57,051 nt of DNA, taken from NCBI GenBank assembly GCA_018398765.1, contig JAHBMJ010000104.1:1-57051 (forward strand). The letters run 5' to 3'. This DNA is from Chromera velia (taxonomy: Eukaryota; Sar; Chromeraceae). The stretch's first letter is position 1; every line of letters begins with the position of its first letter. A program made the position numbers and the translations under genes. The notes under the pieces were generated by a model. That model saw only the letters and a list, made by a program, of their open reading frames with translations, did no database searches and had not been told where the DNA came from. Shown one piece after another: positions 25,864 through 37,356 of this stretch.

Positions 25864-26896
25864 AGTCAGTCAGTCAGTCAGTCAGTCAGTCACGCAGTTA
25901 GGCAGGTAGGCAAACGGCCGGCAGGCCCTGTGCTGCAAATTGTTTTCACCTCTCTGTTTCTTTGTACCGCCACAACATAAAGTGGTTCTCGCGTTCTCTC
26001 GTTCTATGCAGCGTTCATGTGGTGGGCCTGCAAATCAAGGCCAAGCAAGTGTGCCCACCTGTTTCCATTTTTTTTGCCGATTTTTTCTGATTCCTTTTTC
26101 CGTCGATAGATTTGACTTTGCCCACTTCAATCCTTCTAATTTGAATGGAAGGTTTTCGTCACCGGTCTCTGTGAATTCTTCCGGGGAGCCCCAAATAAGT
26201 CTCATCAGTAGTGCGCTATTGCTCTGACATGCCTGCCTCTCTAATCTGTGACCATGTGTGCAGGGCTGAAGAAATGTCTGCTTGATTACATGAAGGGTCA
26301 AATTGAGTCGGTACCACGTGTCAATAAGTAGACAACAGTGGACAGATGTTCCAAGGTGGCAAGAAGATGTGTGTGTATGTGTGTGTGGGGGGGGGGGGGG
26401 NNNNNNNNNNNNNNNNNNNNNNNNNNNNNNNNNNNNNNNNNNNNNNNNNNNNNNNNNNNNNNNNNNNNNNNNNNNNNNNNNNNNNNNNNNNNNNNNNNNN
26501 NNNNNNNNNNNNNNNNNNNNNNNNNNNNNNNNNNNNNNNNNNNNNNNNNNNNNNNNNNNNNNNNNNNNNNNNNNNNNNNNNNNNNNNNNNNNNNNNNNNN
26601 NNNNNNNNNNNNNNNNNNNNNNNNNNNGGTAGGGTTGGTTGTCTAAGTTGGTGCGAGTGTGTGCAAGACTATGGGCCTCTTGCTTTTGTTCGGCCGTCTT
26701 TTTGACATCTTCCTTCGAACATGTGTCTCTCTCTTCAAGACGCCATTGCGGCATTCTGTTCCTCCTCTCTTCTGTTCTTCTCGTGCTTTGATTTGACGCA
26801 CCGTGCAATCACTTGCAGGCTGAATTTCTCCTGGTCAGCATGGTTCTGTCTCGGTGATTTCGGAAGAATGGATCGGCCGATTTCGGTGTTGTCCTG

Positions 26897-26943
<47 letters not shown>

Positions 26944-27245
26944 TCTCTCTCTCCCTCTCCCTTCTCTCTCTCTCTCNGTAGGGTTGGTTGTCTAAGTTGG
27001 TGCGAGTGTGTGCAAGACTATGGGCCTCTTGCTTTTGTTCGGCCGTCTTTTTGACATCTTCCTTCGAACATGTGTCTCTCTCTTCAAGACGCCATTGCGG
27101 CATTCTGTTCCTCCTCTCTTCTGTTCTTCTCGTGCTTTGATTTGACGCACCGTGCAATCACTTGCAGGCTGAATTTCTCCTGGTCAGCATGGTTCTGTCT
27201 CGGTGATTTCGGAAGAATGGATCGGCCGATTTCGGTGTTGTCCTG

Positions 27246-27290
<45 letters not shown>

Positions 27291-27329
27291 TCTCTCTCTC
27301 CCTCTCCCTTCTCTCTCTCTCTCCCTCTC

Positions 27330-27374
<45 letters not shown>

Positions 27375-30300
27375 TCTCTGCACATCCGCTGCTGAGTGGA
27401 GGACGTCTTGAGAAGCCCCTTTTTGTTTGAGGGTGAGACTGTCACTGAGAATTTCTATGCCGGCACTGCCAGCTGTGAACGTCTTTGACCTCTCTTTGAC
27501 TCTCTTCGCAACGTTTGCTATTTCCATTCCTGCTGTGGGTGTTTTGCCTTCATCATTCCGAAGCACTCTTTGAATCTCGGTATCTCTCGCCTGATTTTCT
27601 CGATTGATTGACCCCTCTCTTTTTTTTGTATTCGTCAGTTTCAAATTCGGTGGCCGGCCCCTCCTCCTGCTTTTGGTCTTTTTGGCTGCAGAAAAATTAT
27701 GTCAGTCAGTCAGTCAGCCAGTCAGTCAGTCAGTCAATCAGTCAGCCACCCAGTAAACCAGTCAGTCAGTCAGTCAGTCAGTCATTGACTCATTAAAAAT
27801 CTGGGTCTTTCTTTATTGACTTTCCATTCATTTTGTGTGTCAGTCTGGAAGCACCCGTTCATTCTGCGATCATTCAACTCCATGTGTTTCTTCCTGAAGT
27901 TGAGTGATTTCATAGGCACGTATGAGCCTCTCGCGCTGAGTTGCTTGCATTCAGGATGGAGGTGGTAGAGACTTTGGGCAGGCGAACATTGTTGTTTTGC
28001 GACCCTTCTTGTTGATTCGTTTCTCATGATCAAAGGAAGAGAAGAAAGCAAGCTCGACCAGGGGCTCAGAAATCTCTGTAGTACAGTGATTCTCATGCTG
28101 TCCTTGTTTGCACCTTTTCTGTTTTGCATTCATCCTCCTTCACTTAACCTTTTCGCTGTCAAATCGACCCTGCCCTCTTAATTGACTTCTTCTTTCTGCA
28201 GGAGCGGAACTTTAATGTCAGTGGGTGAAGACCTGCGTGGATTCAGGGTGAATGCATGGATGGGAATATTCGGGGAAGAAGGGGGGGCGGGGACGCATGG
28301 AGGGAGGGAAGAGGAAGCCCCATAAGGCATTATGAGAGAAAGCGTATTCGGCAGTTTGTTGCACAAAGCGATTGTTCGAATTTCCTGCACCCAATTTTCA
28401 TTTTCTTGTCTCGTTTGGCCCTGGGCTAACCGAGTGGATTCCAATGAAGGGAGGCTTCCCTTTGCATCGACGTGACAGAGTTGTTGACCCTTCACGCGTC
28501 TCACCTTGTTTTCCCCCATCTCCTTTTTTGTCTTCTTTCTGACTGCAGGAGATGATGAAGAGGGTCAGCCTCCTTCTCATCTTGTCTGTTCAAGTGGGGG
28601 AAACTTTCCACGTGTTTTCAGATCGTCCACCTGAGTGCATGCACGATAAGGCAGAAAGAACGCTTCGCTCAATCTTTCGTGCCCTTTTTTGCCGTCTCAT
28701 TTCTTTTCTTTTTCACGTTGCATCATAATGCACGCCCTTTCTCTCCATTCCCCACTCTACTTCTTTCTTCTATGCTGTCTGTCTATCTGTTTGTCTATTC
28801 AGCAACGTATGATTGATTCATGTCTCTCCCTTCCTTTCCGCATTGGAAGCTGCAGGTGACCCGAAAGGAAATGGTCAGTCTGCCTGAGTGGAGGTTTCGG
28901 CTCGTTCAACATGGATCTCACAGTACTTTTGGAGATTTATCGGTACTCTCTTTTTCTAGAACCCAGCCGGTTGAAACAAAGAAGCCGATTTCTGTTCGCA
29001 GCACATCGATGAGTCAATGCACACGAATCAGCGGCAAGGACAGAAAAGGGCTCCGGAAATGTGTACCATGTGTTTTTTCTCTGCTGTGTGTAATCTTCGT
29101 TGCAGTCTCAGGTGAGTCGGCGGTCCACCACAGCACTCTGGTCTTGCTGGCTCAATAGGTGTAGTCACAGCCCAGATTGTCTCCGCAGTCCTTCCGTCTC
29201 ATTCAGACCACTGTGTGAAATACTGACTTCTTACTTTGGTTCCCGTTTGAAGGAAAAAGGGGGAAGGGGAGAAAGCGTTCCTGGAAAACGCTCATTTAGG
29301 CAGCTTCGTTGTTGGTCAAGTAGGTTTTTCTGGTAGATGTACAGACTCTCTCTAAAAGACTCAGGGGCATCTGTCATAGACACCGATGCACGATTAAAGT
29401 TCCTCCCGCAAGAAAGAAAAGTTCCCGTGAAGAACTCTACTGACCCAACGACCTTGTGCCTCCTGTCATGTTGCACCCTTATTTCTGCAGGCATCATTGA
29501 AGGTCAGCTGCACCGCTGCACTGAATGATCCAACCAGACGCTGTGCGACAGGCAGGCAGAAGGGGGTGTGAGGGTTCCCAGAGAATCCATTCGCGTATCA
29601 GAGGCAATGAAGGACCTGTTGCCTCATCATGCCCCTCTCCTGCCTCAGTTTTTGCATCTTTGTGTGCACCTGACTTGATTTTGGATTTGTTCCTCCCATC
29701 GTGCCGCGTCCCTGTCTGCTGTTCCAGCTGTCTGTCTGTCTGTCTCTTCACTTGCCCTTTCATGGACTTGCTGCGCTCCCTTTGCATGTATGTTCTGAGT
29801 GCAGCACGTGAGGGTGAGCCCTGAATCTTGGTCATCTTGGTTCAGTCAGGCGCATGTGCCTGGGGCCACCCCCCTGATTTTCTCCAGCACTCTCTCTCCC
29901 TCTCTCTCCCTCTCTCTGTGTGTCTGCCTGTCTTTATGTGTTCGGCCTCTCGTGTCATTCTCCACCGCCCCATATTGCCATAAAATACCGTTGCCGTAAA
30001 ACACCGGAGGGAGACATGTTTTGAAGTTTGGGATTGATGTGATGATGTACGATGGAGTTGGCTGATTCCGATCGGCTCCGAAGCCATCTCTTTCCTCATA
30101 GAGAGGTGTTTGTGTTTTTTCTCTTCCTAAAAAGAACAGAGAGAGACGCAATTTCGTAGTCGTGTGTTCAAAGTGACGTCCTGACTGACCAAAGATGAAT
30201 GCAAAAGGTAACATGAGCACACAATGTTCTCCCTGCATGCGCAATTTGTCCCTGTGGTTTCCAATCGTGTTTGTCTCTGGATGAAACCACAAAATTCTGC

Positions 30301-31408
30301 AGACCCTTTTGGTCAGTCCATTCATTTTCTTCCAAGCATTTCTTTGACTGCTCCGAATCTCCGTTCGTTGCAATGGATTCCATTCGTACCGTTGCTTTGC
30401 TCTCTTTCTACCTTTTTACATACCGTTGTGTCTTTTTTTTTCTTGGCCCCTCTCTCTTTTTCTGTTCTGTGCTTGCTTTTGTATCCTCTTTGTCACATTC
30501 TTTGTCTCTTCTCCGTGCGACTGTGTCGTTTGCTTGCAGGAACAAGAGGTCAGTTCTGTGCTTCAAGTTGCCCGCATCTGCACAAGCTTTGTTGACACAA
30601 TCGATCACCAATGGACTCCCCCCCTCTTGTTCTGTGCTGTTGTGAGCGAGGGCTCGCTCCTAGTCTCCAATAGTTAGCAAGATTCTGGAACCCAAGCTTG
30701 TTCGCTGTTGTTGTTCTTGAGCCCTCTCCGTAAAGTTTCTCTGTAATGTGTTATGCCTTCGTGGATGTGCGGGTGTTTGCGTATGGCTGCGTGTGTTTGT
30801 GCAGATGAGACATCACACAGAGGAGCTCGAACAGGTCACTCTCTCCCAGGATTGAAAGTACTCTTTGCTTTTTTCTTCTTACTTCTGTCCAGGCTGTATT
30901 GTTTTCACGAACCACAACTGCCATGCCGTCGGCAGACACCGCATGACTTCGTCACAAAGCAGAAGAAAAAGACAGTCACAAACAACCATCAAGATCTGAA
31001 TGCCTCTCTTCCTGCGTACTCATTCATGTGCAGCCCGCCACTACTTTGAGGAAGCGGCCGATGTGCAATGGAGTGCCCGAGGAGGACTCTAAAAAGAAAG
31101 AGAACAGGAGTGCGAGTAGTTCCACTCCCAAATCATCCAGTCTTCAGCTCACTGCATCACACAAACACTCGGTTGACCCGGAAGAAAAGAATAGAGGACC
31201 TTCGCTTGATGAAGTTTCCTCACAGACCACACCGAGGCAGGGGAAGCCTTCCGTAGAGAGGCATTCATATATAGGTAGCAAGCGCAAGGAGTTGCCCGAG
31301 CGTGCAGTTATCAGAGAAGATGACGATAGCGGGGAAAGTTTTCTTACTGTCCGAATGGACGTTCTCGCGGACAAGTTGAAGACAGAAATGGGCGGTGTTG
31401 CTCCTTGA
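22377..31408 (+). CDS. Proposed micro-exon gene, basic C-terminal tail (function unknown)
   Basis: Candidate exons: 22377-22417 (ATG, 13 codons plus donor GTGAGT), 22677-22694, 23019-23051, 23483-23497, 23788-23808, 24101-24124, 24598-24603, 24974-24994, 25777-25824, 26819-26833, 28202-28216, 28549-28563, 28856-28873, 29106-29111, 29491-29502, 29805-29813, 30540-30548 and 31034-31408 (UGA). Internal exons are all multiples of three, phase 0, and flanked by CAG| and |GTNNGN sites. Joined, they give acidic and helical sequence with no stop, for example AEFLL-ERNFN-EMMKR-VTRKEM. Optional exons: 23726-23734 (phase 0), and the pair 25898-25905 plus 26012-26048, which together keep frame and add VHVVGLQIKAKQ. 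The last exon codes a 124-residue Ser/Lys-rich tail with RKR and KRK basic clusters and no membrane segment. The length would be about 230-250 aa. No family recognised. It could instead be the 3-prime part of the cysteine-rich gene, through a 20-nt exon at 21950-21969. Short exons are easy to find by chance, so individual ones may be wrong. Confidence 0.45.
24488..24594. repeat. (CT)n-(GT)n tract just before a 6-nt candidate exon
   Basis: About 60 nt of CT then about 40 nt of GT, ending in GTGTGCAG, the acceptor of the candidate exon 24598-24603. It serves as a very long polypyrimidine-like tract. Confidence 0.9.
25825..25892 (+). repeat. (GTCA)n array starting at a splice donor
   Basis: About 16 GTCA units with one GTAA variant. 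It begins at the first intron base after candidate exon 25777-25824. Confidence 0.85.
26401..26627. other. Assembly gap (227 N)
   Basis: N run immediately after a G homopolymer in an intron of the micro-exon gene. Confidence 0.98.
26629..27325. repeat. 348-bp block present twice in tandem, probably an assembly artefact
   Basis: The block 26629-26976 recurs at 26978-27325 with an offset of 349 nt and no difference that I can see except the number of CT repeats. A single N at 26977 joins the copies and a 227-N gap precedes the first. Each copy contains the 15-nt candidate exon (26819-26833 and 27168-27182). Identity plus gap placement suggests two overlapping contig ends that were not merged. 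Confidence 0.85.
27701..27786. repeat. (CAGT)n array with CAGC variants
   Basis: About 20 four-base units with a few substitutions, in an intron of the micro-exon gene. Confidence 0.9.
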
Positions 31409-32038
31409 AAAGGAAAGTGCCCAAGCTCGATGAACTAGCTGGCGGAATCATACCAGGAAGCGTGACTTGCGAAGTTAAACTTTAAATATAGATCGAGTTG
31501 TTTTTTGGTGACAACTTTGAAGGTTTTACATATTAACACCAGTTCACTGACGCTAAAATCTAGCAAGTTATCTGGTGGGTATTGTAACATTATGGCTTTT
31601 ATTATCTTTTTATGAAAATATAAAGCTTCATAAGTGCCAATGTCTTGTTTTTATTGCTGACCCAATCTTGAATGTGCACTGGTTTTTATTTAATAGTCGT
31701 ATACAATATACAAAAAAAAAAGATAACATACTGGTGACCTTCAAGTTGCATAGTCATGGTTATGATACCAAAATACTTAGTAAAATATAATAATGAATAA
31801 AGACTTAAGATATGTAACGAAATGACTTTAGAATTATCCTGGAAATGATCAAGTTTTTGAACTAACAAAATATGATACCGAATTAATAAATTAAAGAATA
31901 TATTTACTAAAAAGTTTTTTAAAATATATAAAACATGTTTAAAATTTAACATTTTCGTTATATTTTATTAGAACGTGACCAATGTGGTTCAACTAAATTA
32001 ATTCATGCAACATACAAACATTTTTGAGTTTTATGAAA
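31409..32038. other. Tail-to-tail intergenic interval, AT-rich
   Basis: It separates the plus-strand micro-exon gene from the minus-strand MYND gene. Composition shifts to strongly AT-rich after about 31480. Several AATAAA-like words occur on both strands (for example AATGAATAAA near 31791 on plus), but no polyadenylation site can be proven. Confidence 0.5.
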
Positions 32039-34435
32039 CTATGTAGGTTTGAGCCAATTCAGGCTTATAGCCGTTGTGGCGATTTCTGAACTTGCCTGTG
32101 ACCTGGCTTCCATCTGACTGGAATTAGTAGATGCCATCTTGACAGAAGGTGCAGCTTCATCTTTATGGGACTCCACTGGTGCAGAGGTGTCTTGCGCACT
32201 GTGCCTATGATGGACTGCGACTTGCTTAGTCTCTGCCGTCTCATCGCTCAGCTGGGCGCTTGGTGACAGCAGCGGGGGGAAAGGGAAGACGTCAGGAATG
32301 GTATGGGTTTCTAAAAGGAGAATTGGGAGAACGCGCTCTTGAAGGAGAGCGCAACAGATGGAGTGCTTGGGAGGGATCCAGCAGTCAGCAGTGAGTGTAT
32401 GTTGTTTTGTTAATCGGCTTTCGAGTCTGTCAGTGATTGTGTCTGTTGTGTTGAAAACACTCAATGTGTCAGACTCAGGGTTCTTACTGGTTGTATCAGA
32501 TGGTGCTGTTTTGCCTTTCCAGTGTGCCCTCTGGCACTCTCGAGAGCAGTAGGTGGCAAGCTTGCACCCAGAACAATTCTTTGCCTTCACACTCTCCCTC
32601 CTACAAAAGTCGCAAGGTGGTGTAAAGGCAGCTCTGACCTCTTGCCGAGACCTCAACTGCATGTAAAGGGGTGTTTGAATCAACAATTCTCCCTCCGTCC
32701 TTCCATCAGATTTTAAATCAGACATCCTCTCACTAGACGCTGTCTGAGCGCACAAACCTTTCCCCACAGCAACTCTCTCACTGCCTTCACCTGTCTGCAA
32801 TGCGAAAAACTTTTGAGCTGCTGCTCTTTTTTTGTCCTCACACTCCCCCCCTGCCGACTCCCTTCCCTCTGCGAGTACCGCTCTTGCTTTTGCATTCTCC
32901 TCTTCGATAAACTCTGGCAAGGAGCCAAGAGGTACATTGAATTTCTGCAGAGCATCTACAGGCAGTTCTGAGTCCGCTTTTCGGTTGGCCTACAGCCATT
33001 CAGAGAAGGCCTGATGGAATGCCGGACGATCGTTCTTTGTGTCTTCATGAAACTTTTTCTTCTATTCTGCAGAAAAATTCGGGCTTTCCTGCAATCGTAA
33101 CATGAGGAGGGCAATGTATGTACCTGCATGGGAATTCGGTTTGAGGCTTTTTTGAAGCTCTACAAGACTTTGCAGGGTCTGCAGAATCTCCTTTGTCTTT
33201 TCTTTCTCTACTTGTTTTGCGATTTTTGGATTCTGGAAACACACCTCAATCGCCTTCGCTCTGAAGGACATCTGACTCATCTCTGTGACACAGGTTTCGG
33301 CCTTTTCGGAATAGGCCCTCAGAGCGTGGGCATAGAGGGTCATCGCGTCGGTGGTTGCATGTGGGGAGGCAAAGGCTTCCTTTTCTGCCTTGCGCTGATC
33401 TTGAAGCGTACTAATGCTGCGCAAAATGCCAACAGCGTTGTCCCATGCTGTGATAATGCGGTGGGAGTGTTCTTTCGGGTTGGGTGGTCTCACTCGAACT
33501 CTTTTTTCTTTCTCGGCAATTCCCACAGCAAGCCGGAAGCATCCCCGGAAGAGGAGAGAGAGATCCATCCCCTCTTTCTCTGCCTTGGAGGCTCCCGGTG
33601 CTGCACATGCACTAAGAGCTTCCACGGCCTCTCTGTGGTGCGACTTTTGTTCTGTAAGGAAATGTAAAAACTTCAGTGCGCTCTCAAGTCCAGATGTTTC
33701 ATTGGGGTCTCGAATCGTCTGCAGGATGTTCTTTTTCAGGCTCCAAAAGAATGGCTTGGACTGCCACAACTTTTCGTTCAAGCGCGGCCACCTTGACAGC
33801 AGGTAGCCCAGAATCTTCGCACCACAGCTGTTCAGGGCTCTCAAATTTGCCGAGAACAACTGACTCGACTCCTGCTTCCTCTCACAGCAGGAGCATTTGG
33901 ATTTCCTTACCCTCCTGTAGTCGTCAAACACCTCTTTCGTCTGGTCAAAGTCTTGAGTCTGTAGACCAAAGAACCACATGACCGAATAAAAAAAGTTTTT
34001 GACCATCAGAAGCTGCAGGACAATAAAGGAGCCCATCCACTCTGGGCTTGATGTCTTTGTGTGAGAACCAGAGGTCTGAGGGCAGCTGTGCATTTGCAAG
34101 CGCTGTTGAGCTTCTCTCAGCTCGACTTTGAGGCGACTGCGGGCAGTGTCGAGGGAAGTTGCAAGCGGACAGAGCAGATCAAGAAAGGCGGCGGCTTTGC
34201 ACAAAAGCTCTTGAAAGTCGTGGTTAGACAGTTCGGCCAGGAGGCCATTGGGGACTCTCGGTGCGGTTGGGAGCAGTTTGTTTACTTGTGTCTTCAGCTC
34301 AACAATTCTGGCGGCGGCGTTTCGGAGCCCTTCGAACTCTTTCCCCTCCAAAACGAAGTCGGGAAACAGGCAGGAAGCCGTGTTCTGGCCTTCCACTTCC
34401 TGAATGCGGTCAGATCTGTTGTCTGCTTCTTCCAT
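32039..34435 (-). pseudogene. Intronless MYND zinc-finger gene with two in-frame UAG codons
   Basis: A single minus-strand frame runs from ATG at 34435 to UAG at 32039-32041 (798 codons before that stop). It contains UAG at 33062-33064 and at 32990-32992 and no UAA, UGA or frameshift. Sequence is protein-like before, between (23 codons, including RPAFHQAFSEWL) and after the two UAGs. The first 457 residues are largely helical with no family I recognise. A MYND finger lies at about residues 608-642 (32510-32614): CDFC, CSGC, YCSREC and HWK are present, but the final His and Cys ligands are missing, so the second zinc site looks incomplete. MYND domains bind proline-rich peptides in partner proteins. 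Absence of introns among intron-rich neighbours suggests a retrocopy, though no poly-A tail is visible. A possible donor (ACCA|GTAAGA) lies just after the finger. Pseudogene, stop readthrough or base-call errors all fit. Confidence 0.6.
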
Positions 34436-35440
34436 TCGGCCAGACCTGCAGACGAATCTAGCAAAAGCCTTAGAGTTGGGCGTGTTCAGTGCGACAACGG
34501 TTGCGGAGGGCGAGCAATTGGGGAGGGCGCACCTCAAAGTGCCTGTATATGCAGATCGAAACAACAGTCAACGCATTACTGCACGACGGTCACAACAACA
34601 GCTCGAGGAGGACTCGGTGTTTCAGAAAGCTGTCTTTCGTCGACTCGTTGGCAACACGTCACCGATCTGGTAAAAGGCAATAGCCATGCATGCACAGATG
34701 CACTCTCAACAAAGACACAGATATGTATTAATATATAATATAGTCTGCTGCATGCTGGCGGTTCGTTGTTGACTTTGATGTCATTGACTCCTTATATATC
34801 ATGCGTGCTTCAGCACGCACATGCATGCAGTACGTGACAAGTCGTGCAACAGTGACTGCATGCGTGCATGTGCAACACGTAACTCATGCAACAGTTATTG
34901 CCGGGGCCCAGGGCCTCGGTTCTTGTCTAGTTCTGTATACCCCCACGACCTGGGTCAACGGGTAACGCGCGCGAGTGAAGCCTGATCGCGACACCCATCC
35001 GTCACGCATGGCGGGCTCCGTGCGAACGGTCGCGAGAAAACAATCCATCCCTCCGCAGAACATGCAGAGAGAAACGTGCCCCTCAAGCAATATGTGCGGG
35101 ACGCCAGTGCATGGCACAAAATCGATCTCGGCCACGCCAATGCATTCAATTAATTAAGCTATAGGATCTTCGATGGCAAAAAAGAACTGGTATGGGACAG
35201 ACATAGCTGCATATTCTCCTGTACATCTGGAGGATGGAGGTAACAGGCCCACCAGTAGGTCCAAATTTGCAGTCAATCCTGCGTCTGTGCGTACAGCTAA
35301 GCAGCAGCTTTTTGACTGACCTTGTTACGAACTCTGCATACACAGTTCAATCAAGCTTCTGTCTGGACACGTGGTGAGAGGATCAAATCTTCAGGCCAGA
35401 AGTCCTATATGAAGATAAACACGCAGACGTTGAACTTCTC
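34436..35440. other. Intergenic stretch with a GC-rich island
   Basis: The segment 34720-34880 is rich in GCATGC words. The GC-rich part (34885-35150) holds an 83-codon minus-strand frame with a CMFCGGMDC cluster but only a GTG start. It is unassigned and could be a gene fragment. Confidence 0.4.
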
Positions 35441-35444
35441 TCCA

Positions 35445-36425
35445 CTTTCACCTTTCCTGCTTGAATGACGGCCTCTCCACTTCCATCTTTCTATCTGTTT
35501 GCATGACAGCCTCTCCACTTCTATCTTTCTGTCTGTTTGCATGACGGCCTCTCCACTTCCATCTTTTTGTCTGTTTGCATGACGGCCTCTCCACTTTCAT
35601 CTTTCTGTCTGTTTGCACGACGGCCTCTCCACTTTCATCTTTCTGTCTGTTTGCATGACAGCCTCTCCACTTCCATCTTTCTGTCTGTTTGCACGATGGC
35701 CTCTCCACTTTCATCTTTCTGTCTGTTTGCATGACAGCCTCTCTACTTTAATCGTTCTGTCTTCTTGCACGACGGCCTCTCCACTTTCATCTTTCTATCT
35801 GTTTGCATGACGGCCTCTCCACTTCCGTCTCTCTGTCTGTTTGTATGAACGGCCTCTCCACTTCCATCTTTGTTTCTTTCTTCTTGCACGACGGCCTCTC
35901 CACCTCCATCTTTCTGTCTGTTTCCATGACAGCCTCTCCGCTTCCATCTTTCTGTCTGTTTGCATGGCGCCTCTCCACTTTCATCTTTCTGTCTGTTTGC
36001 ATGGCGCCTCTCCACTTTCATCTTTCTTTCTGTCTGTTTGCACGACGGCCTCTCCACTTTCATCTTTCTATCTGTTTGCATGACAGCCTCTCCACTTCCA
36101 TCTTTCTGTCTGTTTGCATGACGGCCTCTCCACTTCCATCTTTTTATCTGTTTGCATGACGGCCTCTCCACTTCCATCTTTCTGTCTGTTTGCACGACGG
36201 CCTCTCCACTTTCATCTTTCTGTCTGTTTGCATGACAGCCTCTCTACTTTAATCGTTCTGTCTTCTTGCACGACAGCCTCTCCACTTTCATCTTTCTATC
36301 TGTTTGTATGACGGCCTCTCCACTTCCGTCTCTCTGTCTGTTTGTATGAACGGCCTCTCCACTTCCATCTTTATTTCTTTCTTCTTGTACGACGGCCTCT
36401 CCACTTTCATATTTCCATCTTTCTT
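35445..36425. repeat. 38-bp minisatellite, about 25 units
   Basis: Tandem 38-bp units centred on GCATGACGGCCTCTCCACTT followed by YATCTTTCTGTCTGTTT. A few units are lengthened or shortened by 1-4 nt (near 35845, 35875 and 36025). Because 38 is not divisible by three, each strand shows His/Leu/Ser- or Arg/Glu/Lys-rich pseudo-ORFs that are not genes. The right end decays into related pyrimidine-rich sequence to about 36700. Confidence 0.95.
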
Positions 36426-36429
36426 TTTT

Positions 36430-37356
36430 GCTTGCTTGGTGGGTCTCTACTTTCTTCTGTCCTAGCTTCTGTCATGCGCTATCGAACATGATGACTCTCC
36501 ACTTTTGTCTATCTTGCCGGCTTGCATGACTACTTTCCGCTAGCTTCTATCTTTTCTGCCTGCGTGTTAAGGGCCTCTCCAGTTTTATCCTATCTGCTAG
36601 CCCGTCTGCTTACAGAAAGTCCGCTTCACTTTCATCTTCCTTGTCTCGTCATATAACAACCTTTCAGTCTTCATCTTTCTTGTCTGTCTGCGTGTATGAC
36701 CCCTCATTGGAATAAACAATATGCTCTAAATCTCGTATGGTTGATAATTCCGTATAAAAGCTGATGTCTGTTCCAGTTTCATTTCTCTGGTTTTCTTTTC
36801 TGTTTTCATATGCTTGGATGCTGGCTTTTCCTGGACCACAGAGAATGTTTTCCTTCCTAAAATATAAAATTTAAAGCAGAATCATTTGGAGGAGGATGGA
36901 GGATGGAGTTTACAACATTTGAACAAAAAATAAGAAAGACTTCCTCACAAGGAATTTCTAGCAGAATTTTCAACATATTCACCATAGCAATATATTGTGA
37001 GTTTACGTTTCTGTAAAATTCTTGTTGGGGAGAGATTTAGTAGGAAAACCGAAAAGACTTACGTTTATTCAAAGCCTTATTTGCAGCAGGACATATAAAA
37101 TTAGAGATAGAAACAAAAGAAAAAAAAATATGTAAACTTACGTAATTTCAGTTATAATTTATATACCACTATGAGTAATTTACCAAATTTTGAATACTTT
37201 TGACAAAAATAGATAAAAAGGGGGGGGGCATTGACTTAAAATTTGTTCTTAACGTTTGGTCTATACGTCTTTCATCTCTTCCTTCTCTCCTGGTTACTGC
37301 TCTCGCTGCTAGCTCTCTCTCTCATGCGACCTCATACTTGACGCTCCTCCATCTGA
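36430..37356. other. No gene seen; decayed repeat then AT-rich DNA
   Basis: Degenerate pyrimidine-rich DNA to about 36700, then AT-rich sequence with a G run near 37220. No exon chain supported. Confidence 0.5.

Noticed and set aside
32039-34435. Genome-wide reassignment of UAG to glutamine
   Set aside because: The GPI-type and DUF1499 genes appear to use UAG as their normal stop, and the retroelement also carries UAA and UGA breaks, so local decay or readthrough is the simpler reading.
35448-36311. Arg/Glu/Lys-rich and His/Leu/Ser-rich frames over the 38-bp array
   Set aside because: Periodicity comes from the minisatellite; three frames show the same shifted peptide.
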